From Chamaelirium japonicum (Eukaryota > Streptophyta > Magnoliopsida > Liliales > Melanthiaceae): a stretch of DNA of 64,000 bases. Position 1 is the stretch's first letter. Each line of letters starts with the position of its first letter. Both the position numbers and the translations under genes were made by a program. Under the pieces are notes generated by a model that saw only the letters and a list, made by a program, of their open reading frames with translations, had not been told where the DNA came from and made no database searches. Positions 13,032 through 24,850 of this stretch are shown in pieces. Where the stretch lies: contig OX393549.1 of NCBI GenBank assembly GCA_947650365.1, forward strand, positions 12,406,073-12,470,072. The letters are read 5' to 3'.

Positions 13032-14732
13032 ATGACATCACGGTCATATGTTCGTAGAGGCAGAGGCAGAGGCAGGGGTGGGGTAGCTCAGAGCGCTCCG
13101 GCTGCCACCCCAGGGTCCGAGGCTGAGCCGTCCGGATCTGGTAGTGCTGTTCCTCTCTCCACACCAGCTCCTGCTGTGGTCACAGCCTCCGGAGCTTCGA
13201 GCAGTGCTCAGCACTCGGCTGCAGCGTCTACGCCCACAGGTAATGTTTAGATCTAAAGTTTTATACATGTTGTAAATACTTCTTCAGTACTAATGTATAT
13301 TTTATTTGCAGGGTCGACCAGGTACGTAGGCGACCGGGGCGTGACGACGGCCCGGCGCTTGTCGGCCTTACGCGAGCCGCTGTCCCTACAGTGGAGCGGC
13401 CATACCTTTGTGGGCGAGCACGCTTCTGACGCCGCCACGTGGGTCGGCATGATAGTACGGGAGGAGAGGAATGCCCCGATTGTGGGGTTAAGGGGGTGGA
13501 AGAACATTGATGCATCCTATAAGGAGAGGATGTATCAGCAGTTTTTGGTACGTTAGTTTCATTAAAGCATTTTAGAATAATATCGTACTTCTTTATAATT
13601 TGATTTGATAAAATGACTTGTTTCTAAATTGATTTTACAGGAGAAATTTAAATGGGAGAACATGGAAACCGACACCCATCGGGAGGACTTGTGGAAGACG
13701 ATGGGTGAGCGGTACAGGGATTACCGTCACGAGCTCTACAAGCTCTACGGTTACTTGGTCGGCCAGCCGGCTGAGGAGGTACAGGCTGCGGCCGGGACGA
13801 GAGACGCGCCACCGCTACACATTCTACAGTTTTTGGTCGCTCACTGGGCCACCCCTAGCTTTCAGGTATAATTTTAATTTTATTGATTCGTACTTGTTTT
13901 AATGTTATACTAAAAATTTGTATTGATGTTTCAAAATTTAATCGATTGACACAGGTGAAATCTGCTGTAGGCAAGCAGAATAGAAGTGCCTCGACGACAC
14001 CTGCTCCAGTGAAGGGGAGGACCTCCATGCCCCAGCTTGCCCAGCAGCTGGTAAATGATACAAACATTGTTATTATTTAAAGCTCTATACATGTTATATT
14101 AACTCGTCTATTTATTTTATATGTCCAACAGACACAGTCCTTGGGCCACGAGCCTAATAGGATTGACCTTTTTGAGGCCTCTAGGAGGCGGCGTATCGAT
14201 GGGGCATTTCTGGACGACAGGGTTGCCTCGCAAGTGGTAAGTAATTAAATTACTGTTAATATATTCTTATACATATGCCATAAAATATCATTGAATATCA
14301 TTGGTTGTTTTTATATAGGAGAGGATGCGACTTATGGTGACCCCGTCGGGCGAGGCCGGCTCCTCCTCCAGCTCAGTATCTGTCGACTCAGCGATGGATA
14401 CTGTGCTGAGACCTGCCACGCACGGCCGTGTCCTCTGTACGGGCCTTGGAGTCACGCCCTCCTCCTACTTTGGACGAGAGGGTATGCGCTCGAGGGCACG
14501 GGACACCCAGACCGGTGCTATCACTCAGCTGCAGTCTGCGCTAGACGCGGAGCGAGAGCAGAGGCAGGCCCTCGAGCAGAGGATGGAGGCGGAGCGAGAG
14601 CAGAGGCAGGCCCTCGAGCAGAGGGTTGAGGCGGAGAAGAAGGCCCTCGATGAGGAAAGAGAAGCTCGCAGGGAACTGGAGCGTAAATTTAATGAATTCA
14701 TAAGCCGGTCTAGCGGTGGCTCATCCTCATGA
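13032..14732 (+). CDS. Second CACTA protein, plant Ptta/En/Spm transposase family, 6 exons
   Basis: Exons are 13032-13239, 13312-13547, 13641-13865, 13955-14050, 14132-14236 and 14319-14732. All introns are 70-95 bases with GT..AG ends and the frame is kept, giving about 427 aa. The first 70 residues are low-complexity (RGRGRGRGG, then Ser/Ala/Pro-rich). Residues about 71-225 carry the family region (TWVGMIVREERN, YKERMYQQF, HREDLWKTMGERYRDYR). The C-terminus is a charged coiled coil with two copies of EREQRQALEQR, then a Ser/Gly tail. The family is the usual partner of TNP2 in CACTA elements, and a TNPA-like DNA-binding role at the subterminal repeats is inferred. The in-frame ATG nine bases upstream (13023) is an alternative start. 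The gene is intact. Confidence 0.85.
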
Positions 14733-14737
14733 TCAGG

Positions 14738-17700
14738 TACTTACTAATCTTTATAATATTAGCAAAAAATATGAATCTTACTAATTTGAGTTTTGATCAT
14801 ATTATCACACTTATGATTTTCCAACACTTAGACTATAAATCGGTAAATCGAATCGTAAATGGTCACTCTCTCTCTCATGGTAATGATGTAGCCGGTAATG
14901 ATGTAGCCTCTGTTTTTCTTTTAAATACGGAATAATTCCAAGTTCGAATTACCGGATGCCGATCCGATGACGATCGGATCGAATCCAAACCTATTTCATA
15001 TCCGAAACACGCTAACTTATGATTTTCCAACACTTAGACTCTAAACCGGTGAATCGGAGCGTAAATTGGTCAAATATCCAATTAGAACCCGCTCGCAAGT
15101 CCGAAATACGGAATAAATCCAACTTCGAATTATCGGATGCCGATCCGATGACGATCGGATCGAATCCAAACCTATTTCATATCCGAAACACGCTAACTTA
15201 TGATTTTCCAACACTTAGACTCTAAACCGGTGAATCGGAGCGTAAATTGGTCAAATATCCAATTAGAACCCGCTCGCAAGTCCGAAATACGGAATAAATC
15301 CAACTTCGAATTATCGGATGCCGATCCGATGACGATCGGATCGAATCCAAACCTATTTCATATCCGAAACACGCTAACTTATGATTTTCCAACACTTAGA
15401 CTCTAAACCGGTAAATCGGAGCGTAAATTGGTCAAATATCCAATTAGAACCCGCTCGCAAGTCCGAAATACGGAATAATTCCAACTTCGAATTATCGGAT
15501 GCCGATCCGATGACGATCCGATCGAATCCAAACCTATTTTATATCCGAAACACGCTAACTTATGATTTTCCAACACTTAGACTCTAAATCGGTGAATCGG
15601 AGCGTAAATTGGTCAAATATCCAATTAGAACCCGCTCGCAAGTCCGAAATACGGAATAAATCCAACTTCGAATTATCGGATGCCGATCCGATGACGATCG
15701 GATCGAATCCAAACCTATTTCATATCCGAAACACGCTAACTTATGATTTTCCAACACTTAGACTCTAAATCGGTGAATCGGAGCGTAAATTGGTCAAATA
15801 TCCAATTAGAACCCGCTCGCAAGTCCGAAATACGGAATAATTCCAAGTTCGAATTATCGGATGCCGAGCCGATGACGATCCGATCGAATCCAAACCTATT
15901 TTATATCCGAAACACGCTAACTTATGATTTTCCAACACTTAGACTCTAAACCGGTGAATCGGAGCGTAAATTGGTCAAATATCCAATTAGAACCCGCTCG
16001 CAAGTCCGAAATACGGAATAATTCCAAGTTCGAATTATCGGATGCCGAGCCGATGACGATCCGATCGAATCCAAACCTATTTTATATCCGAAACACGCTA
16101 ACTTATGATTTTCCAACACTTAGACTCTAAATCGGTGAATCGGAGCGTAAATTGGTCAAATATCCAATTAGAACCCGCTCGCAAGTCCGAAATACGGAAT
16201 AATTCCAACTTCGAATTACCGGATGCCGATCCGATGACGATCGGATCGAATCCAAACCTATTTTATATCCGAAACACGCTAACTTATGATTTTCCAACAC
16301 TTAGACTCTAAATCGGTGAATCGGAGCGTAAATTGGTCAAATATCCAATTAGAACCCGCTCGCAAGTCCGAAATACGGAATAATTCCAAGTTCGAATTAC
16401 CGGATGCCGAGCCGATGACGATCGGATCGAATCCAAACCTATTTCATATCCGAAACACGCTAACTTATGATTTTCCAACACTTAGACTCTAAATCGGTGA
16501 ATCGGAGCGTAAATTGGTCAAATATCCAATTAGAACCCGCTCGCAAGTCCGAAATACGGAATAATTCCAAGTTCTAATTACCGGATGCCGAGCCGATGAC
16601 GATCGGATCGAATCCAAACCTATTTCATATCCGAAACACGCTAACTTATGATTTTCCAACACTTAGACTCTAAATCGGTGAATCGGAGCGTAAATTGGTC
16701 AAATATCCAATTAGAACCCGCTCGCAAGTCCGAAATACGGAATAATTCCAAGTTCGAATTACCGGATGCCGAGCCGATGACGATCGGATCGAATCCAAAC
16801 CTATTTCATATCCGAAACACGCTAACTTATGATTTTCCAACACTTAGACTCTAAATCGGTGAATCGGAGCGTAAATTGGTCAAATATCCAATTAGAACCC
16901 GCTCGCAAGTCCGAAATACGGAATAATTCCAAGTTCGAATTACCGGATGCCGAGCCGATGACGATCGGATCGAATCCAAACCTATTTCATATCCGAAACA
17001 CGCTAACTTATGATTTTCCAACACTTAGACTCTAAATCGGTGAATCGGAGCGTAAATTGGTCAAATATCCAATTAGAACCCGCTCGCAAGTCCGAAATAC
17101 GGAATAATTCCAAGTTCGAATTACCGGATGCCGAGTCGATGACGATCGGATCGAATCCAAACCTATTTCATATCCGAAACACGCTAACTTATGATTTTCC
17201 AACACTTAGACTCTAAATCGGTGAATCGGAGCGTAAATTGGTCAAATATCCAATTAGAACCCGCTCGCAAGTCCGAAATACGGAATAATTCCAAGTTCGA
17301 ATTACCGGATGCCGAGCCGATGACGATCGGATCGAATCCAAACCTATTTCATATCCGAAACACGCTAACTTATGATTTTCCAACACTTAGACTCTAAATC
17401 GGTGAATCGGAGCGTAAATTGGTCAAATATCCAATTAGAACCCGCTCGCAAGTCCGAAATACGGAATAATTCCAAGTTCGAATTACCGGATGCCGAGCCG
17501 ATGACGATCGGATCGAATCCAAACCTATTTCATATCCGAAACACGCTAACTTATGATTTTCCAACACTTAGACTCTAAATCGGTGAATCGGAGCGTAAAT
17601 TGGTCAAATATCCAATTAGAACCCGCTCGCAAGTCCGAAATACGGAATAATTCCAAGTTCGAATTACCGGATGCCGAGCCGATGACGATCGGATCGAATC

Positions 17701-20700
17701 CAAACCTATTTCATATCCGAAACACGCTAACTTATGATTTTCCAACACTTAGACTCTAAATCGGTGAATCGGAGCGTAAATTGGTCAAATATCCAATTAG
17801 AACCCGCTCGCAAGTCCGAAATACGGAATAATTCCAACTTCGAATTACCGGATGCCGATCCGATGACGATCGGATCGAATCCAAACCTATTTCATATCCG
17901 AAACACGCTAACTTATGATTTTCCAACACTTAGACTCTAAATCGGTGAATCGGAGCGTAAATTGGTCAAATATCCAATTAGAACCCGCTCGCAAGTCCGA
18001 AATACGGAATAATTCCAAGTTCGAATTACCGGATGCCGAGCCGATGACGATCGGATCGAATCCAAACCTATTTCATATCCGAAACACGCTAACTTATGAT
18101 TTTCCAACACTTAGACTCTAAATCGGTGAATCGGAGCGTAAATTGGTCAAATATCCAATTAGAACCCGCTCGCAAGTCCGAAATACGGAATAATTCCAAG
18201 TTCGAATTACCGGATGCCGAGCCGATGACGATCGGATCGAATCCAAACCTATTTCATATCCGAAACACGCTAACTTATGATTTTCCAACACTTAGACTCT
18301 AAATCGGTGAATCGGAGCGTAAATTGGTCAAATATCCAATTAGAACCCGCTCGCAAGTCCGAAATACGGAATAATTCCAAGTTCGAATTACCGGATGCCG
18401 AGCCGATGACGATCGGATCGAATCCAAACCTATTTCATATCCGAAACATGCTAACTTATGATTTTCCAACACTTAGACTCTAAATCGGTGAATCGGAGCG
18501 TAAATTGGTCAAATATCCAATTAGAACCCGCTCGCAAGTCCGAAATACGGAATAATTCCAAGTTCGAATTACCGGATGCCGAGCCGATGACGATCGGATC
18601 GAATCCAAACCTATTTCATATCCGAAACACGCTAACTTATGATTTTCCAACACTTAGACTCTAAATCGGTGAATCGGAGCGTAAATTGGTCAAATATCCA
18701 ATTAGAACCCGCTCGCAAGTCCGAAATACGGAATAATTCCAAGTTCGAATTACCGGATGCCGAGCCGATGACGATCGGATCGAATCCAAACCTATTTCAT
18801 ATCCGAAACACGCTAACTTATGATTTTCCAACACTTAGACTCTAAATCGGTGAATCGGAGCGTAAATTGGTCAAATATCCAATTAGAACCCGCTCGCAAG
18901 TCCGAAATACGGAATAATTCCAAGTTCGAATTACCGGATGCCGAGCCGATGACGATCGGATCGAATCCAAACCTATTTCATATCCGAAACACGCTAACTT
19001 ATGATTTTCCAACACTTAGACTCTAAATCGGTGAATCGGAGCGTAAATTGGTCAAATATCCAATTAGAACCCGCTCGCAAGTCCGAAATATGGAATAATT
19101 CCAAGTTCGAATTACCGGATGCCGAGCCGATGACGATCGGATCGAATCCAAACCTATTTCATATCCGAAACACGCTAACTTATGATTTTCCAACACTTAG
19201 ACTCTAAATCGGTGAATCGGAGCGTAAATTGGTCAAATATCCAATTAGAACCCGCTCGCAAGTCCGAAATACGGAATAATTCCAAGTTCGAATTACCGGA
19301 TGCCGAGCCGATGACGATCGGATCGAATCCAAACCTATTTCATATCCGAAACACGCTAACTTATGATTTTCCAACACTTAGACTCTAAATCGGTGAATCG
19401 GAGCGTAAATTGGTCAAATATCCAATTAGAACCCGCTCGCAAGTCCGAAATACGGAATAATTCCAAGTTCGAATTACCGGATGCCGAGCCGATGACGATC
19501 GGATCGAATCCAAACCTATTTCATATCCGAAACACGCTAACTTATGATTTTCCAACACTTAGACTCTAAATCGGTGAATCGGAGCGTAAATTGGTCAAAT
19601 ATCCAATTAGAACCCGCTCGCAAGTCCGAAATACGGAATAATTCCAAGTTCGAATTACCGGATGCCGAGCCGATGACGATCGGATCGAATCCAAACCTAT
19701 TTCATATCCGAAACACGCTAACTTATGATTTTCCAACACTTAGACTCTAAATCGGTGAATCGGAGCGTAAATTGGTCAAATATCCAATTAGAACCCGCTC
19801 GCAAGTCCGAAATACGGAATAATTCCAAGTTCGAATTACCGGATGCCGAGCCGATGACGATCGGATCGAATCCAAACCTATTTCATATCCGAAACACGCT
19901 AACTTATGATTTTCCAACACTTAGACTCTAAATCGGTGAATCGGAGCGTAAATTGGTCAAATATCCAATTAGAACCCGCTCGCAAGTCCGAAATACGGAA
20001 TAATTCCAAGTTCGAATTACCGGATGCCGAGCCGATGACGATCGGATCGAATCCAAACCTATTTCATATCCGAAACACGCTAACTTATGATTTTCCAACA
20101 CTTAGACTCTAAATCGGTGAATCGGAGCGTAAATTGGTCAAATATCCAATTAGAACCCGCTCGCAAGTCCGAAATACGGAATAATTCCAAGTTCGAATTA
20201 CCGGATGCCGAGCCGATGACGATCGGATCGAATCCAAACCTATTTCATATCCGAAACACGCTAACTTATGATTTTCCAACACTTAGACTCTAAATCGGTG
20301 AATCGGAGCGTAAATTGGTCAAATATCCAATTAGAACCCGCTCGCAAGTCCGAAATACGGAATAATTCCAAGTTCGAATTACCGGATGCCGAGCCGATGA
20401 CGATCGGATCGAATCCAAACCTATTTCATATCCGAAACACGCTAACTTATGATTTTCCAACACTTAGACTCTAAATCGGTGAATCGGAGCGTAAATTGGT
20501 CAAATATCCAATTAGAACCCGCTCGCAAGTCCGAAATACGGAATAATTCCAAGTTCGAATTACCGGATGCCGAGCCGATGACGATCGGATCGAATCCAAA
20601 CCTATTTCATATCCGAAACACGCTAACTTATGATTTTCCAACACTTAGACTCTAAATCGGTGAATCGGAGCGTAAATTGGTCAAATATCCAATTAGAACC

Positions 20701-22147
20701 CGCTCGCAAGTCCGAAATACGGAATAATTCCAAGTTCGAATTACCGGATGCCGAGCCGATGACGATCGGATCGAATCCAAACCTATTTCATATCCGAAAC
20801 ACGCTAACTTATGATTTTCCAACACTTAGACTCTAAATCGGTGAATCGGAGCGTAAATTGGTCAAATATCCAATTAGAACCCGCTCGCAAGTCCGAAATA
20901 CGGAATAATTCCAAGTTCGAATTACCGGATGCCGAGCCGATGACGATCGGATCGAATCCAAACCTATTTCATATCCGAAACACGCTAACTTATGATTTTC
21001 CAACACTTAGACTCTAAATCGGTGAATCGGAGCGTAAATTGGTCAAATATCCAATTAGAACCCGCTCGCAAGTCCGAAATACGGAATAATTCCAAGTTCG
21101 AATTACCGGATGCCGAGCCGATGACGATCGGATCGAATCCAAACCTATTTCATATCCGAAACACGCTAACTTATGATTTTCCAACACTTAGACTCTAAAT
21201 CGGTGAATCGGAGCGTAAATTGGTCAAATATCCAATTAGAACCCGCTCGCAAGTCCGAAATACGGAATAATTCCAAGTTCGAATTACCGGATGCCGAGCC
21301 GATGACGATCGGATCGAATCCAAACCTATTTCATATCCGAAACACGCTAACTTATGATTTTCCAACACTTAGACTCTAAATCGGTGAATCGGAGCGTAAA
21401 TTGGTCAAATATCCAATTAGAACCCGCTCGCAAGTCCGAAATACGGAATAATTCCAAGTTCGAATTACCGGATGCCGAGCCGATGACGATCGGATCGAAT
21501 CCAAACCTATTTCATATCCGAAACACGCTAACTTATGATTTTCCAACACTTAGACTCTAAATCGGTGAATCGGAGCGTAAATTGGTCAAATATCCAATTA
21601 GAACCCGCTCGTAAGTCCGAAATACGGAATAATTCCAACTTCGAATTACCGGATGCCGATCCGATGACGATCGGATCGAATCCAAACCTATTTCATATCC
21701 GAAACACGCTAACTTATGATTTTCCAACACTTAGACTCTAAATCGGTGAATCGGAGCGTAAATTGGTCAAATATCCAATTAGAACCCGCTCGCAAGTCCG
21801 AAATACGGAATAATTCCAAGTTCGAATTATCGAATGCCGAGCCGATGACGATCGGATCGAATCCAAACCTATTTCATATCCGAAACACGCTAACTTATGA
21901 TTTTCCAACACTTAGACTCTAAATCGGTGAATCGGAGCGTAAATTGGTCAAATATCCAATTAGAACCCGCTCGCAAGTCCGAAATACGGAATAATTCCAA
22001 GTTCAAATTACCGGATGCCGAGCCGATGACGATCGGATCGAATCCAAACCTATTTCAAAATCGAAACACGCTAACTTATCATTTTTTAACGCTTAGACTC
22101 AGTTATAGATATAAACCATTTTTTTAACAAATACATGTTAATTGCAG
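14738..22147 (+). other. Probable 7.4-kb 3'-UTR intron holding array II
   Basis: Six bases after the TGA stop stands CAG|GTACTT, a good donor. The first strong acceptor after the satellite is TTAATTGCAG ending at 22147. The acceptor and the exon after it are also present, reversed, in the second CACTA element (about 62049-62113), so they are conserved across diverged copies. I infer the whole array is spliced out of the 3' UTR. No transcript evidence is available. Confidence 0.5.
14810..22110 (+). repeat. 181-bp satellite array II, about 40 units
   Basis: Units recur with an exact 181-base step from about 15019 to 21897, with degraded units at both ends (14810-15018 and after 22060). Units from about 16290 to 21530 are almost identical, with only scattered single changes (for example near 16575, 17137, 18449, 19090). 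The outer units vary more. Two linked variants occur: AAGTTCG with GCCGAGC, and AACTTCG with GCCGATC. The orientation is opposite to array I. Each unit carries GATCCGAT (or GAGCCGAT), GACG, ATCGGATC, an inverted pair. Confidence 0.97.
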
Positions 22148-22310
22148 GAGCAGGGCGGCGTCAGGGGATCGATGAGAGCACCAGCGTTGGTGGTGGGCGG
22201 GCGTGGTTGAGATAGGGCGGCGTCCGGGGATCGATGAGAGCACCGGCGTTGGTGGCGGGCGGGGGTGGTTGAGATAGGACATGTATCATCTCTCAGTTCT
22301 GGATTGTGTA
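22148..22310 (+). other. Conserved terminal exon of the second CACTA gene (3' UTR)
   Basis: After the TTAATTGCAG acceptor comes a GC-rich 68-base sequence (GGCGGCGTC, GATGAGAGCACC, GTGGTTGAGATAG) present here as two tandem copies (about 22152-22283). The second CACTA element has one diverged copy in reverse. It contains no long frame and probably ends the transcript in the AT-rich DNA after 22300. Confidence 0.5.
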
Positions 22311-22545
22311 AATATTGTTTTGTAATATATGGTTATTTTTTCTTCTATCTATAATTGTCGGCCGGGAACTGTGGTAATATTTGATAATTTGCTGTAATTT
22401 TTTATCAATTTAGGTAATATTTTATAAATTGTGGTAATATTTGATAAATTGTGGTAATATTTGATAAATTGTGGTAATATATTGTGGTATTGAATCACAG
22501 GAATTAAATAACATTATTTATGTAAATTTATTAAAAAAAAAAAGA
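22311..22545. repeat. AT-rich tandem repeats in the CACTA 3' region
   Basis: Four or more copies of a roughly 20-base unit (GTGGTAATATTTGATAAATT) run from about 22368 to 22480. A related tract lies at 61840-61950 in the second element. No gene is seen. Confidence 0.7.
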
Positions 22546-23090
22546 TACTTATTACCGACGGAAATAAATTATTCCGTCGGTAATAATATTTTTATTTTTT
22601 TTAAATTATTAATGATTTGCCGACGGCATATAATATCCGTCGGTAATATATATAGTATTACCGACGGGTAATATATATATCCGTCGGTAATATATATAGT
22701 ATTACCGACGGTGATATTAATTTGGTCGGTAATATATATATTATTACCGACGGGTAATATATATATGTGTCGGTAATATATATAGTATTACCGACAGTAT
22801 AAACTATACTCGTCGGTAAAATGTTTATATATTACCGACGGATTCTTATAGTTCGTCGGCAATACTATATTATATTAGTTTTAAATTGATTAAATATTAC
22901 CGACGGCGTTCTAATTACCGTCGGTATTAATTATTAATACCGACGGTAATATTTGGTCCGTCGTATTGTTTTCCCCGACGCCTTTTTTCCCGACAGCCAG
23001 CGACGAAAATATCTTCCGTCGCTATATAATATTACCGACGAAATTTTAATATTACCGACGGATATTGTCCGTCGGTAATAACTGTTTTTT
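22546..23090. repeat. CACTA right subterminal repeat region
   Basis: Alternating ACCGACGG and CCGTCGGT copies, some mutated, fill about 540 bases up to the right terminus, mirroring the left side. They are candidate binding sites for the element's own proteins. Confidence 0.8.
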
Positions 23091-23098
23091 TTGTAGTG

Positions 23099-23188
23099 AG
23101 AGCAGTGCGCGCTTTCGCGGTCGCCCCGGCCATAAGAGTCCTGCTCGGCGCCTCGAGTCTCTCCTTCTTTGCCTTATACCTGCAGTAG
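23099..23188 (+). pseudogene. Arabinogalactan-peptide gene, 3' part of the broken exon
   Basis: Directly after the CACTA end, one frame reads VLLGASSLSFFALYLQ then a stop at 23186-23188. This resembles the hydrophobic GPI-anchor signal that ends AG peptides. It is not in the same frame as the 5' part once the target duplication is counted once. The exon therefore carries at least one small indel besides the insertion, either before or after it. The GC-rich composition matches the 5' part. A 3' UTR-like tract follows to about 23310. Confidence 0.55.
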
Positions 23189-24850
23189 CCTCACCAACAG
23201 TTGATCTCTTCCATTCTTTCATGTTCTTGCACTTTGTTGTTCTAGTTGGTTTGATGTGAAAAGCAAATGTTGGTCCTATTGATAATTGCAAACATTGAAT
23301 AAATCATATACACAGTAGCCTCCTCTTGAGTACACGAGTCTGTACGCATTCATCCATGGAGCCTAAATCTAGGGCCTGAGTGATTCACTTGTGCCTGAAT
23401 ACGGGTGACTCATGACTCTAGAGGAGTCAGGTACGATATATTTATCTGGGTGTAATTTGACACTAACAAGTTCGGCGTTCAAAAATAGTACTGTGACACC
23501 AACGGGCTCTTGGCCTGGTGGTACTTCCTCGCTCCCATATTGGAGAGGCTCCATGTTCAACTCTGCCTCAAGGCCGTTGTGCCTTCTTTGTGCGTGCGAA
23601 TCCAAGTCGTTGATGTTATGTTCACGGGATTATAGAAATAATAAATAGCAGCTGCTAATTGCCTCCCCCTATAAAGACCTGATTTTTCCTATAAATAAAT
23701 AATTTAAAAATATTATTTTTACTATGGTTGAATGTTGAATGAGAGATCCTATGTCACTTACGAGGATGTAAGTACATAGGGATTGAATCAGGAAGATGGT
23801 GCTTAGAGATTGCACACAAGAAAATACGGACTTCGTCCGATCGGGACTGTAAATCCCTAAACCTGAAATTGTTCGGATTCTTTCGAGAATGTTTTAGCAT
23901 CGCCTGGGGGTTAGGAAACATCTCCTCCCGGGTGCGTTTTCACTTCGTTCAAGATCCGGACTCGCGCACAGAAAAATAGAATCCTTGTCACACATAAAGG
24001 GTAAAATGGTCGTTTCCAATAAATGGACTTTTCGTACCTATGCTGAGTATCAGCCACTTATTAGGTTGCCAGCCATCGGACGATCATGATGAATCAAGCC
24101 CACCACCTTACAATATAGGACACCTGATGGGATAATTTCATTGCAGTTCCACTGTACAGTGACACATGGCATGGTGCACATCACTATCTAACAGAAACAA
24201 AAGAGTAATTGCACTCTTTTTCATGTGTCGATCCCGGGCAATGCCCAGGATATATTACATAGTAAATGCTCGTGTCTGTCGTCGCTCAGACGGCTGCCTT
24301 CGGGATGTGATTCACTTGATAGAAAAAGAGATAGTACTAATTAACCTTAAAAAAAAACACTAATTAACATAAAATGGCCATTAAATGCCATTGTATAGTA
24401 GGTTTTTAATATCCTTATAGTAGCTTTTAAGAAGATTTATGAGAGAACCATATTCATACTCTGAGAGCTTTTAAGAAGATTTATGAGAGAACCATATTTA
24501 TAGTAGCTTTTAAGAAGATTTAATATCTTTATAGTAGCTTTTAAGGAGATTGTAACTAACCAGATGAGTGAATATGCGCGCAGAGCTTTATAAGTTTTGG
24601 AAGGTCAACAGGCATTATAAGATTTCTAAGGATTATTATCCAATTAGACCAGTTTGTAAGGATCGATCTGCAAAAAAATTCTTAAAACTAAATATAAGAT
24701 AAGATCAAAAACTCACCATAAGAGCAATAGATATACTCTGAATTTTAATTAATAATCTTATATATAGGAAAGCTCACCACTAAGACGAGAGGGATGCCCG
24801 CCCCATACTATAGGGCGGGATTATTCACTTCCACATGATATTCCACGTCA
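23189..24850. other. Intergenic DNA with minor repeats
   Basis: No supportable gene. A tRNA-like pair of boxes at about 23509-23560 (TGGCCTGGTGG and GTTCAACTC) may be an eroded SINE head. A short tandem repeat (ATAGTAGCTTTTAAGAAG units, about 24415-24550) and a small hairpin (CCCGCCC...GGGCGGG, about 24798-24822) are present. Confidence 0.45.

Larger units (their letters stand above)
5691..23098 (+). mobile_element. Complete CACTA (En/Spm) transposon, 17.4 kb
   Basis: The left end is CACTACAAGAA and the right end, reversed, is CACTACAAAAAAAACAG. The 3-bp sequence AGA stands directly outside both ends (5688-5690 and 23099-23101), the target duplication size of CACTA elements. Both ends carry dense ACCGACGG/CCGTCGGT subterminal repeats. 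In order the element holds a TATA box, a CT-rich leader with a likely 5' intron, a TNP2 transposase gene, 181-bp repeat array I, a second transposase-family gene, array II in the opposite orientation, and a conserved terminal exon. Both genes are open with good splice sites, so the element looks potentially autonomous. The satellite arrays make up about half of it. Confidence 0.93.

Noticed and set aside
12319-22110. CRISPR-like array
   Set aside because: Units are contiguous 181-bp tandem repeats without unique spacers, in a plant transposon.
11776-22127. More than forty 68-codon open frames (MIFQHLDSK...), one per 181-bp unit
   Set aside because: They are by-products of the satellite. The unit is not a multiple of three, so each frame ends in the next unit. 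There is no start context, and the frames persist because the DNA is homogenised.
23500-23570. tRNA-derived SINE
   Set aside because: A-box-like and B-box-like words are present, but no tail or target duplication was found. Kept only as a remark.
24229-24262. CCCGGGCAATGCCCAGG hairpin as a Helitron 3' end
   Set aside because: The hairpin is good, but the required CTRR at the end is missing, so only a decayed resemblance remains.
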